A stretch of 64,000 bases of DNA from an uncultured Flavobacteriales bacterium (GCA_913063375.1 CAJXXR010000005.1:62001-126000), one strand, 5' to 3'. Shown: positions 1-9,080, counted from the stretch's first letter. The notes: generated from the letters alone by a model not told the origin. Made by a program: numbers and translations.

Positions 1-780
1 TATAGGGTGTACACCATCTAGTTTCACACCATATTGTAGTTTATCTCCAAAGATCAACGGTTGACCATGTTTTAAATACACAGTCTCCTTTTTCTTAGTC
101 TCTTTATCTGTAAAAGCAGAAAAAGCTCCATCGTTAAAGATTGGACAGTTTTGATAAATCTCCAACAAGGAACTACCTTTATGTTTGTGCGTTTCGATTA
201 TCAATTCTTTCAAGGCCTTAGGGTCACGATCCATGGCTCTCGCAATGAACGTCCCTCCCGCTCCTAAACAAACAGAAAGTGGATTGAATGGATGATCAAT
301 ACTACCAGAAGGTGTACTCTTAGTAACCTTTCCTAACTCTGAGGTTGGTGAATATTGCCCTTTCGTTAAACCGTAGATTTGATTATTGAATAGCATTATA
401 TTCACATCTGGATTTCTTCGAAGAATATGAATCAAGTGATTACCTCCAATTGAAAGTGCATCTCCATCTCCAGTTATAATCCATGTGCTCAACTCTGGTC
501 TAGCAGCCTTCAACCCGGCGGCTACAGCTGTAGCTCTACCGTGAATACTGTGCATTCCAAAAGTATTCATATAGTATGGAAACCTTGAAGAGCATCCAAT
601 TCCAGATACAAATACAATATCCTCCTTTTTCACACCTATTTCAGGCAAGGCAGATTGCATTTGTTTTAAAATGGCATAATCACCACATCCTGGACACCAT
701 TTTATATCTTGGTCTGAGACAAAATCCCTTGCTTTCAACTCAGGTTTTTTAGCCTTTTCCTCTTGTGACTTTACTTCCAT
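1..780 (-). CDS. korB: 2-oxoacid:ferredoxin oxidoreductase, beta (TPP) subunit, 3' end cut by window edge
   Basis: Thiamine-diphosphate subunit of a 2-oxoacid (probably 2-oxoglutarate):ferredoxin oxidoreductase, which decarboxylates the 2-oxoacid and passes electrons to Fe-S carriers in the cytoplasm. I translated 260 codons of open frame from the ATG at 780. They contain the WCPGCGD cluster ligands near residue 28, SGIGCSSR, the IHGRA turn, the TPP/Mg motif GDGD followed by the [16 protein letters not shown] stretch, all diagnostic of the family. The start overlaps the korA stop by one base (TGATG), so the two subunits are translationally coupled. The C-terminal part lies outside the window. 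Substrate (2-oxoglutarate versus pyruvate or branched-chain oxoacids) cannot be settled from sequence. Confidence 0.93.
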   Translation of the reverse strand, partial: MEVKSQEEKAKKPELKARDFVSDQDIKWCPGCGDYAILKQMQSALPEIGVKKEDIVFVSGIGCSSRFPYYMNTFGMHSIHGRATAVAAGLKAARPELSTWIITGDGDALSIGGNHLIHILRRNPDVNIMLFNNQIYGLTKGQYSPTSELGKVTKSTPSGSIDHPFNPLSVCLGAGGTFIARAMDRDPKALKELIIETHKHKGSSLLEIYQNCPIFNDGAFSAFTDKETKKKETVYLKHGQPLIFGDKLQYGVKLDGVHPI

Positions 781-2615
781 CATGAGTAATATGATTTGAT
801 CGCTTCAGTAATCTCTCCTGCCGCAAATGGATTTCCTTCAACTTTAGAAAGGCCTTTTGCATCTATTAAGAATTTCTCGCGAATCATTTTTATTAACTGT
901 CCATCGTTCAACTCTGGAATCAGTACATGATCATATGACTTTAATACCTCTTCCAAGTTCTTTGGCATAGGGTGAATATGTCTCAAATGAATATGAGCTA
1001 CATCCAAACCTTCCAATATCAATCCTTTTACAGCTGTTTTAATTGCTCCATAGGTAGACCCCCACCCAAGGACTGCCAATTTCCCATTTAACTCACCACT
1101 ATCTGGGCTTATTTTGGCGATTATATTTGCCATTTTATTCACCTTCTCAGAACGAATATTGATCATCGTCTGGTGATTTTTGGCATCATAAGAGACATTT
1201 CCAGATTCCAATTCCTTTTCTAGTCCACCAATTCGGTGTTCAAAGCCTTTCATTCCTGGAGTCGCCCATTGACGAACCAAGTTTTCATCTCTACCATAAG
1301 GCTTGAAATCTTCCGCATCCTTTTCGTCTACAAATTTCGTGCTGATTTCTTCTAAGCTTGAAGCTTCTGGAAATCTCCATGGTTCAGCCCCATTGGCAAT
1401 ATATCCATCAGAAAGAACCATCACTGGAGTCATATGCTCTATAGCAAGCTTACAAGCTTCATATACAGTCGCGAAACAATCTTTTGGTGAAGCTGCTGCC
1501 AAGATAGGCATAGGTGCTTCCCCATTTCTTCCATACATAGCCTGGAATAAATCAGATTGTTCTGTTTTCGTTGGTAATCCTGTTGATGGACCTCCACGTT
1601 GAACATTGATAATAACCAATGGTAATTCCAACATGATTGCCAATCCCATTGCTTCACCCTTCAATGCAATACCTGGTCCTGAAGAAGCTGTTACACCTAA
1701 AGAACCACCAAAAGCAGCTCCAATGGTTGTACAGATACCTGCAATTTCATCTTCTGCTTGGAATGTTTTTACATTGAAGTTTTTATGCTTTGCCAACTCA
1801 TGTAAAATATCTGATGCTGGCGTAATAGGGTAACCACCGAAAAATAAAGGTAAACCTGCTTTTTTACAAGCTGCAACTAACCCTATGGCCATTGCTTGGT
1901 TCCCCATTATATTTCTATAAGTTCCTCTCTGCATTTTGGCGGGACTTACTTCAAAGGTACTTGGAATTGCTTCCACCGTATCTCCATAATAGTACCCTGC
2001 CTTAAGAACCTTAATATTCGCCTCAGCGATCTCAGGTTTCCTTTTAAATTTATTATCTAGGAAGTCAACCGTCCCTTGCATAGGTCTACCGAATAACCAG
2101 TAGATAAATCCAAGAACGAACATATTTTTACATCTGTCTCGATCTTTTGGCCCCAATCCACTTTCGGATAGCGCATCTCTGGTCATTTTAGTGACATCAA
2201 TTTCTATCAATTGATAATTCTCCCTCAATTTATCATCCAGTAAAGGGTTTTCCTCATACTGTGCTAACCTTAGGTTTCGTTTATCAAATCCACTCGTATT
2301 ACAAATGATGATCCCTCTGTCTTTTAGCCTATCCAAATTCTTCTTTAAGGCTGCAGCATTAAATGCAACTAAAACATCGCTCAAATCACCAGGTGTATAA
2401 ATTTCAGAGCTTCCAAAATGAATTTGGAAACCAGAAACACCTGCTATTGTCCCCATAGGGGCCCTTATTTCTGCCGGAAAGTCTGGAAATGTACTCAAGT
2501 CATTTCCAAATAAGGCAGTTGTTTGAGTAAACTGACTACCCGTCAACTGTATACCATCACCAGAATCTCCGGCCAATAATATGGTAACCTGATCTAATTG
2601 TTCTTTTGTTGTCAT
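780..2615 (-). CDS. korA: 2-oxoacid:ferredoxin oxidoreductase, fused gamma-alpha subunit
   Basis: Partner of the beta subunit just downstream. The N-terminal third is the gamma domain (GDSGDG at about residues 16-21); the rest is the alpha domain with [25 protein letters not shown] and the [18 protein letters not shown] stretch. Such gamma-alpha fusions are usual for KorA in Bacteroidota. I chose the ATG at 2615 (611 residues, MTTKEQ...). The frame stays open to a TTG at 2633, directly against the stop of the NifU-like gene, but that extension adds only six unconserved residues. It sits in a probable operon mrp, nifU-like, korA, korB. Known family role: reductive or oxidative 2-oxoacid metabolism linked to ferredoxin. 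Substrate is inferred. Confidence 0.92.
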   Translation of the reverse strand: MTTKEQLDQVTILLAGDSGDGIQLTGSQFTQTTALFGNDLSTFPDFPAEIRAPMGTIAGVSGFQIHFGSSEIYTPGDLSDVLVAFNAAALKKNLDRLKDRGIIICNTSGFDKRNLRLAQYEENPLLDDKLRENYQLIEIDVTKMTRDALSESGLGPKDRDRCKNMFVLGFIYWLFGRPMQGTVDFLDNKFKRKPEIAEANIKVLKAGYYYGDTVEAIPSTFEVSPAKMQRGTYRNIMGNQAMAIGLVAACKKAGLPLFFGGYPITPASDILHELAKHKNFNVKTFQAEDEIAGICTTIGAAFGGSLGVTASSGPGIALKGEAMGLAIMLELPLVIINVQRGGPSTGLPTKTEQSDLFQAMYGRNGEAPMPILAAASPKDCFATVYEACKLAIEHMTPVMVLSDGYIANGAEPWRFPEASSLEEISTKFVDEKDAEDFKPYGRDENLVRQWATPGMKGFEHRIGGLEKELESGNVSYDAKNHQTMINIRSEKVNKMANIIAKISPDSGELNGKLAVLGWGSTYGAIKTAVKGLILEGLDVAHIHLRHIHPMPKNLEEVLKSYDHVLIPELNDGQLIKMIREKFLIDAKGLSKVEGNPFAAGEITEAIKSYYS

Positions 2616-2633
2616 AGATATGGATCTATCCAA

Positions 2634-2882
2634 TTAGGCATTTATTTTCTCAACACGTAAAATTTCAGGTGCATACTTCTTTATAGTAGACTCTACACCC
2701 GCTTTTAACGTCATTTGATTAACATTACAATCAACGCATGAACCATGAAGCATAACCTTCACAACATTCTCCTCTGTAATTTCAATCAAAGTAATGTCTC
2801 CTCCGTCCGATTTCAAGTAAGGTCGAACTTCAGAAAGCGCCTTCTCTACTTTCTCCACTAATGCTTGTTCAGAAGCTATCAT
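2634..2882 (-). CDS. NifU C-terminal-domain Fe-S scaffold protein
   Basis: An 82-residue single-domain protein made of the NifU C-terminal (Nfu) fold only. The conserved segment HGSCVDCNVNQMTLKAG carries the CxxC pair that binds a bridging 4Fe-4S cluster between two subunits; SDGGDI precedes it, as in NfuA and NifU tails. The family delivers clusters to apo-proteins. It lies between Mrp (another Fe-S carrier) and the Fe-S enzyme KorAB, all on one strand with gaps of 12-18 bases, so a role in maturing KorAB is a fair inference. No N-terminal IscU or A-type domain is present. Confidence 0.92.
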   Translation of the reverse strand: MIASEQALVEKVEKALSEVRPYLKSDGGDITLIEITEENVVKVMLHGSCVDCNVNQMTLKAGVESTIKKYAPEILRVEKINA

Positions 2883-2894
2883 AGTAATTCAAAT

Positions 2895-4016
2895 TTACGA
2901 ACATCCATCCATATTGGTAATCTCCAATACTTTTGTAGGATCTAAGTTTTTGTTTCTGTCTTGGACTTGTTTAACCAATGCAGCTGATAAGGATAAATAC
3001 GAATCAGCAACAGAAGTTTCCTCTTGTAAAACAGCCGGTCTTCCTGCATCAGCAGCTTCACGAATACTTTGCACAATTGGAACCTCTCCTAAAAATGGAA
3101 CCTCTAAATCTTCTGCAAGATCTTTAATTCCATCTTTTCCAAAGATATAATATTTATTATCTGGAAGCTCATCTGGAGTGAAATATGCCATATTTTCTAC
3201 TAAACCTAAAATTGGCACTTTTATTTCATCCATTTGAAACATACTCACTCCTTTCTTCGCATCAGCAAGTGCAATTCTTTGAGGTGTACTTACAATTACA
3301 GCTCCAGTAACTGGCACGTTCTGCACTAAGGAAAGATGAATATCACTTGTTCCCGGAGGCAAGTCAATTAGGAGGAAATCTAACTCTCCCCAATTAGTAT
3401 CTCTCAATAATTGGTTTAAAGCTTTAGATGCCATAGGTCCTCTCCATACAACCGCCTTATTTGGCTCTGCGAAAAATCCTATCGACAACATCTTTACACC
3501 ATAACTCTCAATTGGTTTGATCATTCTTTTCCCATCAATATCAACCGCTAATGGTCGTTCCTGCTCTACGCCGAACATGATAGGTATTGATGGCCCATAG
3601 ATATCTGCATCTACTAACCCAACCTTGAATCCTTGTTTTGCAAGTCCACAAGCAAGGTTTGCACTTAAAGTAGATTTACCAACCCCTCCCTTACCGGAAG
3701 CGATCGCTACAATATTCTTTACGCCAGGAAGCATTTCTGCCTTTGGAGGCTCAACCGCCTCTTCTTTCTTCTCAATAATCAAATTCACCTTAACAACAGC
3801 TTTTTCATAAGCATGCTCGTGAATCGCTTTAAGAATATCTACTTCCAATTTCTTTTTAGCTTGCAAAGTTGGATTTGTAGTCACAACATCCAACATTACT
3901 TCTTTGCCAAAAATGACTATATTTCTAATCGCTCCTAACTTCACAAGATCCTCTTGTGATCCTTGAGCTTTTACACCTTTTAAGGCGTCTAGTATTTGTT
4001 CTTTGCTTATTTTCAT
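2895..4016 (-). CDS. Mrp/ApbC-family Fe-S cluster carrier ATPase
   Basis: A 373-residue cytoplasmic P-loop ATPase of the Mrp/NBP35 family, which holds and transfers Fe-S clusters. Residues 1-80 form the MIP18/DUF59 domain. The deviant Walker A motif GKGGVGKST is at residues 108-116, followed by DADIYGPSIP and the LLIDLPPGTSD switch. The stretch after VENMAYF, where many Mrp proteins carry a CPHC-type CxxC, reads TPDELPDNKYYIFG, so that motif is absent. First gene of the probable operon mrp, nifU-like, korA, korB, with a TAnnTTTG promoter element 23 bases upstream of the ATG. Confidence 0.93.
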   Translation of the reverse strand: MKISKEQILDALKGVKAQGSQEDLVKLGAIRNIVIFGKEVMLDVVTTNPTLQAKKKLEVDILKAIHEHAYEKAVVKVNLIIEKKEEAVEPPKAEMLPGVKNIVAIASGKGGVGKSTLSANLACGLAKQGFKVGLVDADIYGPSIPIMFGVEQERPLAVDIDGKRMIKPIESYGVKMLSIGFFAEPNKAVVWRGPMASKALNQLLRDTNWGELDFLLIDLPPGTSDIHLSLVQNVPVTGAVIVSTPQRIALADAKKGVSMFQMDEIKVPILGLVENMAYFTPDELPDNKYYIFGKDGIKDLAEDLEVPFLGEVPIVQSIREAADAGRPAVLQEETSVADSYLSLSAALVKQVQDRNKNLDPTKVLEITNMDGCS

Positions 4017-4038
4017 CGGACAAGTAGAATAATTCGGA

Positions 4039-4046
4039 CAAAGTTA
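4039..4046 (-). promoter_or_regulatory. Bacteroidota -7 promoter element for mrp operon
   Basis: On the minus strand this reads TAACTTTG, an exact match to the TAnnTTTG -7 consensus of Bacteroidota, 23 bases upstream of the mrp ATG. I see no TTG at the usual 19-21 base spacing, so only half of the consensus is present. Confidence 0.5.
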
Positions 4047-4153
4047 CTAATAATAGCTGTATCTACCATGTCAAAAATCATGTAAGAAGATTAAAAGATA
4101 AGTAGGTATTCCATAAGGCTATCCTTCTACAAACAAAGAACCTGAGTACTTCT

Positions 4154-4501
4154 TTAGTTCCTATCATCGGGAAGGTTGAGAGCCTCTTGAGGGTCCCAAA
4201 ACACCGCTTTAAAATTCAGCACCTTGTCGGACTCAATAATTTGGCCTTCACTCTCTAATAACTCCTGCATTAAATGCGTGCCTGGAAACTGATGCTTCCC
4301 AGTTAACATTCCCAGTCTATTTAACACCCTATGCGCTGGTATATCTATCCCTTGACTACTTTTCAATGCCCAACCTACCAATCTTGCAGATCTCCCTATG
4401 CCAATACATTTTGCAATTGCTCCATAGCTCGTAACTTTCCCGTAAGGGATTTGACGAACTATTTCGTAGATCAAAGCATAAATATTGCCATTTTTGGACA
4501 T
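4154..4501 (-). CDS. alkyltransferase-like (ATL) DNA-binding protein, active-site Cys replaced
   Basis: A 115-residue protein equal to the DNA-binding domain of O6-methylguanine-DNA methyltransferase: IPYGKVTSYGAIA, the helix-turn-helix RSARLVGWAL, and then IPAHRVLNR. In true methyltransferases the last segment is PCHRV, where Cys accepts the alkyl group. Here it is PAHRV, so the protein cannot transfer alkyl groups. Known ATL proteins (E. coli YbaZ/Atl1 type) bind and flip O6-alkylguanine and hand the lesion to nucleotide excision repair; that role is inferred. It follows trmB with a one-base gap (trmB stop at 4503, this ATG at 4501), so the two are co-transcribed. Confidence 0.88.
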   Translation of the reverse strand: MSKNGNIYALIYEIVRQIPYGKVTSYGAIAKCIGIGRSARLVGWALKSSQGIDIPAHRVLNRLGMLTGKHQFPGTHLMQELLESEGQIIESDKVLNFKAVFWDPQEALNLPDDRN

Positions 4502-4502
4502 A

Positions 4503-5174
4503 TTAATCTCTATTTAATTGAAACTGAATATAGGTAATTGGGAACCCTTTACTGTAGAATAAATTTTCATAGTAGGTCTTAATCTCCAACAATTCCCAAT
4601 CCTTTCTAGACTCATACAGGTTGTGCGTACAATCTAAGATAGGATGTTCCAATACCTCCAATACTCCTCTGGTATACCCATGAAGGAATGCGGAATCCGT
4701 TTTTAGATGAACAATCCCATTAGGTTTTAATATCTGTTTGTACTTCTCGAGAAAAACTGGATGAGTTAAACGTTTTTTTCTTCTTCTATATTTGATGTGT
4801 GGATCTGGAAAAGTAATCCAAATTTCATCCACTTCATTTTGGTCAAAATAAGAGATAATTTCCTCTATGTGAACACGTAAAAAAGCGGCATTATTCAACC
4901 CTCTTTCAAATACTTTTTTTGCACCATTCCACATTCGGGATCCTTTTACATCGATCCCAATAAAGTTCTTTCCTGGATACTTCTCAGCTAAAGCGACCGT
5001 ATATTCACCTTTCCCACAACCCAATTCCAAGACAATAGGAAGGTCGTTTTTGAAAAAATCCCTTTTCCAATTCCCTTTAAGATCGAAACCTTTATCTACC
5101 TCTTTCAAATTTGGCTGAACAGCATGGGCAAAGCCTTCCATTTCAGCAAATTTCTTTAACTTATTTTTACTCAC
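4503..5174 (-). CDS. trmB: tRNA (guanine-N7-)-methyltransferase
   Basis: SAM-dependent enzyme that methylates N7 of G46 in the tRNA variable loop. Visible motifs are the SAM loop LELGCGKGEY, FIGIDVKGSRMW, and the WITFPDPHIKYRRRKKRL segment at the FPDP motif. I chose the GTG at 5174 (VSKNKLKKF..., 223 residues), because homologues in the phylum begin with SKNKLK and a TAnnTTTG promoter element lies at 5192-5199, inside the longer frame that begins at 5237. That promoter placement would exclude the longer start. Forms a two-gene unit with the alkyltransferase-like gene. Confidence 0.92.
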   Translation of the reverse strand: MSKNKLKKFAEMEGFAHAVQPNLKEVDKGFDLKGNWKRDFFKNDLPIVLELGCGKGEYTVALAEKYPGKNFIGIDVKGSRMWNGAKKVFERGLNNAAFLRVHIEEIISYFDQNEVDEIWITFPDPHIKYRRRKKRLTHPVFLEKYKQILKPNGIVHLKTDSAFLHGYTRGVLEVLEHPILDCTHNLYESRKDWELLEIKTYYENLFYSKGFPITYIQFQLNRD

Positions 5175-5191
5175 CTCAGATATATTTTGGG

Positions 5192-5199
5192 CAAAAATA
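5192..5199 (-). promoter_or_regulatory. -7 promoter element for trmB-ATL unit
   Basis: Minus-strand TATTTTTG matches TAnnTTTG. It lies 18 bases upstream of the GTG at 5174 and inside the longer trmB frame, which supports the shorter start. No clear TTG at the -33 position. Confidence 0.45.
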
Positions 5200-5413
5200 C
5201 ACTTTATCCTTCTATATTGAAAAAGCTCAGAAAGCATCCTTAAAAATATCTATGCTCAATCATAGCTAATTCCGAGCATCAAGCATATAATTTCGAGACA
5301 TTTCACCAGGGAATGATTCACTTTTCCAAACTAGAGGGTTAACTCAATGTTAAGCTAATTATATCAAATTCAGAATTTTAATATTAATAAGGCCATATCT
5401 TAACTAAATCCAT

Positions 5414-5421
5414 TACTTTTG
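5414..5421 (+). promoter_or_regulatory. -7 promoter element for rnr
   Basis: TACTTTTG matches TAnnTTTG exactly, about 100 bases upstream of the rnr ATG. No TTG is seen at the usual -33 spacing. A 7-bp AT hairpin follows at 5431-5447 in the leader. Confidence 0.45.
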
Positions 5422-5523
5422 CAGTAATTATATAATAGTATATTATAAGGATTCATACTATAGCTAATCATTTGATATTACATTATATAACAGAATAAAT
5501 AGCCTAGCTATTAGAAACAAAAC

Positions 5524-7710
5524 ATGACGAAAAGAAAAAAGAACAAAAGTAAGCTACATAAAAGTAAACCTGACAGAGGTCTAAAAAACAAAATTCTCGC
5601 TTACCTATACAAGTACCCCAACCAATCATTTTCACACAAGCAAATTGCAAGAGGGATTAAAATCAAAGACGGAGCCGCTAAGGATCTGATCGGATTTCAC
5701 CTGCGTAATTTTGTCGTTTCAGGACTTATTGAAGAACGAGCAAACGGAAAATACAGAGTTCTAGACCAGGGAGAATCCATAGAGAAAGGAGAGAAAGGAT
5801 CTGGACTGATTGGAAAGATCGAATTAACAAAGTCAGGTTCGGGCTATTTCCTAAATGAAAATGGAGATGACATTTATATCTCATCCAAAAATCTAAATAG
5901 AGCTTTGAATGGAGATCGTGTTGAGATTTCTGTGTTTAGAAATGCTAGAAGTAGCAAAAAAGCAGAAGGAGAAGTCATCCAGATTATAGAAAGAGCACGT
6001 GCAGCATATTTGGGTATAATTGAAACCTTTAACGGAAATGCATTCCTTGCAACAGAGAAAGTCGGTAGAGATTTTTTCATTCATGGAAGTAAACTAAAGG
6101 GTGCCAAAAATGGTCAAAGAGCCATTGTTAAACTATTGGACTGGCCCAAAAATGCAAAAAACCCATTTGGAGAGGTTGTTGAAGTTCTAGGAGATGCAGG
6201 AGATCATGAAGTAGAAATCCATGCTATCCTTGCTGAATTTGGATTACCGGCCAATTTCGATAAAGAACTGGAAACTGAGGCTGAGAAATTCACCGAAGAA
6301 CTGAACGAAGAGGATTTATCAAGTAGAAGAGACTTTAGAGATATTTGCACCTTTACCATTGACCCTGATGACGCCAAAGATTTTGACGATGCATTATCCT
6401 TTCAAAAGTTGGACAATGGAAACTGGGAAATTGGTATTCACATTGCAGATGTATCTTACTACCTTGACCAAAGTGAAGTTCTAGAAGAAGAAGCTTTCAG
6501 AAGAGCAACTTCAGTATACCTTGTAGACAGAGTAGTTCCAATGTTACCTGAAAGTTTATCCAATAAACTATGCTCTCTAAGACCAAACGAAACAAAAAGA
6601 TGTTTCTCTGCTGTTTTTGAGATAAACGAAAAGGCCATCATCAAAAAACAATGGTTTGGGAGAACCCTTATCAATTCGGATCACCGCTTTACCTACATGG
6701 AAGCACAAAAGGTGATAGAAGATAAGGCTGGAGATTACGCAGAAGAATTGGAAGTCTTAGACAGACTTGCAAAGATTATGCGTGAAAAAAGAATGAAAAA
6801 TGGAGCCATATCCTTTGACAAGGCTGAGGTGAAATTTAAACTTGATGAGGAATCAAACCCAGTAAAGGTATTCTTCAAACATTCTTTGGATGCCCATAAA
6901 TTGATTGAAGAGTATATGCTACTTGCCAATAAACAAGTAGCTTCTTATATAGGTGCCAAGATGGACGGTGAACCAAGTGGGCAAACTTTTGTCTACCGTA
7001 TTCACGATAAGCCAGACCCAGAGAAGATAACATCCTTCTCCAATTTTGTAAACCAATTTGGATTCAGTCTTCAAACGGAGAGTAGCCAACTAAGCAATAG
7101 CATGAATAGTCTTTTGGCAGAAGTAAAAAACTCTCCTTTTGCACAGATGGTGGAAACGTTAGCAATGCGCTCTATGAGTAAGGCCAAATACAGCACAGCG
7201 AATATTGGGCATTACGGACTTGGATTTAGCTATTACAGTCACTTTACCTCTCCAATTAGAAGGTATCCTGATGTAATGGTTCATCGATTATTACAACACT
7301 ATCTAGAAGGAGGCACCTCACCAGGAGCTGATCAATATGAATTTGCTTGTAAGCATAGCTCAAGCATGGAAAAATTGGCTAGTGATGCAGAACGTAGCTC
7401 TACCAAATACATGCAGGTAAAATTCTTAGAAGACAAAAAAGATATTCCTTTTGAAGGGGTAGTCAGTGGTGTCACAGAATGGGGATTGTATGTGGAGATT
7501 GTTGAGAATAAATGTGAAGGGATGGTAGCTTTAAGAGCTATAAAGGACGATTACTATATAGCTGACACCAAAAACTATATGATTGAAGGGCAAACGTCTG
7601 GACATCAAATTAGACTTGGAGACAAGATTACTGTAAAGATCACCAACACCAACCTTTTCAAAAAAACAATCGACATGGATCTAATCCTAGATAAATCGCT
7701 TGTGAAGTAA
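5524..7710 (+). CDS. rnr: ribonuclease R
   Basis: A 728-residue 3'-5' exoribonuclease that degrades structured RNA. Domain order is: basic N-terminal tail (KRKKNKSKLHKSK); winged-helix region (about residues 20-80); two cold-shock RNA-binding domains (about 90-230); the RNB catalytic domain with DPDDAKDFDDA at residues 280-290, supplying the Mg-binding aspartates; and a C-terminal S1 domain (about 645-725). The YSHFTSPIRRYPDVMVHR segment is typical of RNase II/R. Full length for the family. Followed 49 bases later by the flavin reductase gene with no terminator between, so read-through is likely. Confidence 0.96.
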   Translation: MTKRKKNKSKLHKSKPDRGLKNKILAYLYKYPNQSFSHKQIARGIKIKDGAAKDLIGFHLRNFVVSGLIEERANGKYRVLDQGESIEKGEKGSGLIGKIELTKSGSGYFLNENGDDIYISSKNLNRALNGDRVEISVFRNARSSKKAEGEVIQIIERARAAYLGIIETFNGNAFLATEKVGRDFFIHGSKLKGAKNGQRAIVKLLDWPKNAKNPFGEVVEVLGDAGDHEVEIHAILAEFGLPANFDKELETEAEKFTEELNEEDLSSRRDFRDICTFTIDPDDAKDFDDALSFQKLDNGNWEIGIHIADVSYYLDQSEVLEEEAFRRATSVYLVDRVVPMLPESLSNKLCSLRPNETKRCFSAVFEINEKAIIKKQWFGRTLINSDHRFTYMEAQKVIEDKAGDYAEELEVLDRLAKIMREKRMKNGAISFDKAEVKFKLDEESNPVKVFFKHSLDAHKLIEEYMLLANKQVASYIGAKMDGEPSGQTFVYRIHDKPDPEKITSFSNFVNQFGFSLQTESSQLSNSMNSLLAEVKNSPFAQMVETLAMRSMSKAKYSTANIGHYGLGFSYYSHFTSPIRRYPDVMVHRLLQHYLEGGTSPGADQYEFACKHSSSMEKLASDAERSSTKYMQVKFLEDKKDIPFEGVVSGVTEWGLYVEIVENKCEGMVALRAIKDDYYIADTKNYMIEGQTSGHQIRLGDKITVKITNTNLFKKTIDMDLILDKSLVK

Positions 7711-7759
7711 TTCATATTATTGTATTTTCCCGAAAATCTTCTAGAAATAAACAACCATT

Positions 7760-8662
7760 ATGCTTAGCATCGATCCAAAAACTATTGCAACTAAAGAATT
7801 GCACCAATACCTATTAGGGGCTATTGGACCAAGACCTATTGCACTAGCTAGTACCGTAGACCTAGATGGGAATCCAAACCTAAGCCCATTTAGTTTCTTC
7901 AATGTTTTTAGCGCGAATCCTCCTATCCTAATTTTTTCACCAGCGAGGAGAGTACGAAACAACACCACAAAACACAGTTTGCAGAATGCTTTGGCAACTA
8001 AAGAAGTTGTAATCAATGTAGTCTCTTACGATATCGTTCAACAAACTTCTCTTTCTAGCACGGAGTATGATACAGGAGTGAACGAATTCAAGAAAGCCGG
8101 TTTGACACAACTAGCCTCAGAAAAGGTGAAGCCTTTTAGAGTTGCTGAATCACCAGCTCAATTTGAATGTGTGGTGAAAGAAGTGATTTCACTTGGAGAA
8201 GAAGGCGGAGCAGGAAACCTTGTAATTTGCGAGGTGGTACATGCACATATCAATGAAAATATATTGGACGATTTAGGGAAAATAGATCCAAACAAAATAG
8301 ATCTTGTAGGACGAATGGGGGGAGATACCTATTGTAGAGCATCAGACAATGCCCTTTTTGAAGTTGAAAAACCAATTTTTAATAAGGGAATTGGAATTGA
8401 CGCTATCCCAGCAAGAATACGGAATTCGTTTATTTTATCTGGTAACGACTTAGGTAAATTGGGTAATGTTGAAAGTGTACCTTCTGCCGAAGAAGTTGAT
8501 AATTGGAAAAAAAATTCGGAGATTTGTAGTCTTCTAGACAATTGTTCTGAAGATGAGGAAATGAGGGAGCAATTACATTATTTTGCTAAAGAACTACTAG
8601 AAGGCAATCGAATAAAAGAAGCTTGGATGAGCTTATTGATTGACAAGTTGAACAGAAATTAG
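7760..8662 (+). CDS. flavin reductase family protein (FMN-binding split barrel)
   Basis: A 300-residue protein with a flavin reductase-like FMN-binding split barrel in its first two thirds: GAIGPRPIALASTVD near the N-terminus, NLSPFSFFNVFSANPP, and the loop EFKKAGLT. The C-terminal extension (from about residue 210), containing IPARIRNSFILSGNDLGKLG, is a usual feature of the long Bacteroidota version and has no known role. The family reduces FMN or FAD with NAD(P)H or binds FMN for other redox reactions; the substrate is unknown. Ten bases separate it from the DUF3127 gene, so the two are probably co-transcribed, possibly with rnr. Confidence 0.85.
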   Translation: MLSIDPKTIATKELHQYLLGAIGPRPIALASTVDLDGNPNLSPFSFFNVFSANPPILIFSPARRVRNNTTKHSLQNALATKEVVINVVSYDIVQQTSLSSTEYDTGVNEFKKAGLTQLASEKVKPFRVAESPAQFECVVKEVISLGEEGGAGNLVICEVVHAHINENILDDLGKIDPNKIDLVGRMGGDTYCRASDNALFEVEKPIFNKGIGIDAIPARIRNSFILSGNDLGKLGNVESVPSAEEVDNWKKNSEICSLLDNCSEDEEMREQLHYFAKELLEGNRIKEAWMSLLIDKLNRN

Positions 8663-8672
8663 AGAGATAGAT

Positions 8673-9023
8673 ATGGAGCCATTTAAAGTTGAGGGAATTC
8701 TTAAGCGCGTAAGCGACGTACAAGAAATCAGCGAAAGATTCAAAAAGAGAGAATTCGTAATTGAAACACAAGAACAATACCCACAGGTAATTCAGTTTCA
8801 ATCAGTTCAAGACAGAGTAAATCTTATTGACGGATTCCAACCAGGAGATAAAATTGAAGTATTCTTTAACCTAAGAGGTAGAGAATGGCAAAAAGATCCA
8901 TCTTCAGAGGTTAGAGTATTCGTTACTTTAGACGCATGGAGAATTAGCAAGGTAGAAGATATGCCAGCTGGTTCAGGAGATGAAGCTCCAGCGGAACAAT
9001 ATGAGGATGATTTACCATTCTAG
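8673..9023 (+). CDS. DUF3127 protein with SSB-like acidic tail
   Basis: A 116-residue protein matching DUF3127, a small family common in Bacteroidota and their phages that looks like an OB-fold nucleic-acid binder: FKKREFVIET, QFQSVQDRVNLID, GDKIEVFFNLRGREW. After residue 95 the chain becomes acidic and disordered (AGSGDEAPAEQYEDDLPF). The last six residues, EDDLPF, strongly resemble the C-terminal tip of single-stranded DNA-binding protein (DDDIPF), which recruits replication and repair enzymes. Function is not established; binding of single-stranded DNA or RNA is inferred. A strong terminator follows. Confidence 0.88.
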   Translation: MEPFKVEGILKRVSDVQEISERFKKREFVIETQEQYPQVIQFQSVQDRVNLIDGFQPGDKIEVFFNLRGREWQKDPSSEVRVFVTLDAWRISKVEDMPAGSGDEAPAEQYEDDLPF

Positions 9024-9042
9024 TATTGGACTCAAAACATAT

Positions 9043-9080
9043 AAAAAAGCCACGTATTAATTTACGTGGCTTTTTTTTTT
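9043..9080 (+). terminator. intrinsic terminator after DUF3127 gene
   Basis: Stem AAAAAAGCCACGTA / TACGTGGCTTTTTT around a six-base loop, followed by more T to position 9080. Ends the plus-strand rnr, flavin reductase, DUF3127 run. The A-rich left arm lets it also act on transcripts arriving from the minus-strand side. Confidence 0.88.

Larger units (their letters stand above)
5175..5523. other. divergent intergenic region trmB / rnr
   Basis: About 350 bases between divergent genes. No coding frame is believable here. It holds the trmB promoter element (5192-5199), the rnr promoter element (5414-5421), and, where the rnr transcript should begin, a perfect 7-bp hairpin TATAATA-GTA-TATTATA at 5431-5447. 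The predicted rnr leader is about 95 bases and AT-rich. I see no protein-binding palindrome or riboswitch-like fold. Confidence 0.5.

Noticed and set aside
1303-1833. Open frames opposite korA and other long genes
   Set aside because: Antisense shadows of strongly supported genes; no independent motif.
2616-2633. TTG-initiated extension of korA
   Set aside because: Adds six unconserved residues; the ATG at 2615 gives the usual family N-terminus.
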